From: Myxococcales bacterium
Lineage (GTDB): Bacteria; Myxococcota_A; Bradymonadia; Bradymonadales; Bradymonadaceae
DNA: 6,261 bases
NCBI GenBank assembly: GCA_007120615.1
Contig: SKNI01000151.1
Location: forward strand, 1-6,261
Reading direction: 5' to 3'
In this document: piece by piece, positions 5,956-6,261 of the stretch
Numbering within the stretch: the stretch's first letter is position 1
Layout: every line of letters starts with the position of its first letter
Position numbers and translations under genes: made by a program
Notes under the pieces: model-generated
What the model saw: only the letters and a program-made list of their open reading frames with translations
Databases searched by the model: none
Told to the model about the DNA's origin: nothing

Positions 5956-6261
5956 TTAAGAGGTAGCAAGGGGCACGGTGATTTCAAAGGCTGCGCCCCG
6001 GTTGGAGGAGACGTGTTCAATGGTGGCGTCGTGAGCTTCCAGGAGGGCGCGGGTAATCGAGAGCCCGAGGCCTGTACCACCGTGGTCTCGGGCGGTGGTG
6101 AAGAAGTCGTCGAAGATGCGCTCGACGTTGCCCTCGGAGATACCGGGGCCGTCGTCCTGGACGTGAAGTGTGGCCTGGCTTTCGTCTTCGGAGATCGAAA
6201 GCGAGATAGAGAGTTGGGAGCCGCCATGCTGGTCGGCGTTGACGATAAGGTTGGTAAGTAC
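5956..6261 (-). CDS. Sensor histidine kinase, C-terminal HATPase domain (5' partial)
   Basis: The last 101 residues of a histidine kinase are read from the right edge to TAA 5956-5958. The ATP-binding boxes appear in order: N box LTNLIVNADQH (2-12), G1 box DDGPGIS (36-42), F box IFDDFFTT (49-56) and G2 box GGTGLGLSI (61-69). The ending AAFEITVPL is typical of the final strand of this fold. The dimerisation domain with the phosphorylated His and any sensor domain lie outside the window, so the signal and the partner regulator are unknown. All conserved boxes are intact, so it is probably functional. It lies upstream of the lipoprotein gene on the same strand with 176 bases between them, including a terminator-like hairpin, so cotranscription is doubtful. 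Confidence 0.93.
   Translation of the reverse strand, partial: VLTNLIVNADQHGGSQLSISLSISEDESQATLHVQDDGPGISEGNVERIFDDFFTTARDHGGTGLGLSITRALLEAHDATIEHVSSNRGAAFEITVPLATS

Noticed and set aside
5944..5958. AAAAG...CTTTT inverted repeat at the kinase stop as a terminator
   Set aside because: The stem is only 5 bp, weak and AT-rich, and overlaps the stop codon; the hairpin at 5806-5840 is a far better candidate.
5868..6227. 119-codon - strand frame at the right end
   Set aside because: It is the wrong frame; the adjacent frame encodes all four histidine kinase ATP-binding boxes.

Overview
The window looks like part of the chromosome of a Gram-negative bacterium with a moderately high GC content. 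Two genes encode lipoproteins whose lipobox is followed by a long Asp/Gly-rich linker. A third encodes a very large pentapeptide-repeat protein with collagen-like triplets and Cys-rich caps. This style is common in Myxococcota and related former Deltaproteobacteria (for example Bradymonadales). That placement is inferred from protein style only, because there is no rRNA or other marker gene here.

Layout, left to right. Bases 2-2788 (+) hold the C-terminal 928 residues of a large repeat protein whose start lies left of the window: collagen-like Gly-x-y triplets, a Cys-rich module, then three Cys-capped pentapeptide-repeat arrays. A bidirectional terminator (2829-2869) separates it from a convergent gene (2907-3824, -) for a lipid-anchored endonuclease I family nuclease. 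A 156-base divergent intergenic region follows, then a 57-residue YqaE/Pmp3 family membrane protein (3981-4154, +). Directly at its stop codon begins a roughly 170-base imperfect inverted repeat (4151-4327) flanked by a perfect 7-base direct repeat, which looks like a MITE-type insertion. A second bidirectional terminator (4357-4399) faces a lipoprotein gene (4421-5779, -) encoding a duplicated right-handed beta-helix protein behind a GGDGD-repeat linker. Upstream of that gene is a leader region with a terminator-like hairpin (5806-5840). The window ends in the C-terminal ATP-binding domain of a sensor histidine kinase (5956-6261, -).

How the genes fit together. The three larger complete or near-complete proteins appear to be exported or surface-anchored: two have lipoprotein signals, and the third has extracellular-style repeats with paired cysteines. 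The genes are mostly separate transcription units with their own terminators, so I see no single operon-encoded system. The most notable items are the MITE-like element placed exactly at the yqaE stop codon, the three-module architecture of the pentapeptide protein, the 187-residue internal duplication in the beta-helix lipoprotein, and the hairpin in that gene's leader. Several real genes are short or partial (yqaE, the kinase fragment), and two of the annotated starts lie 38 codons inside longer open frames.
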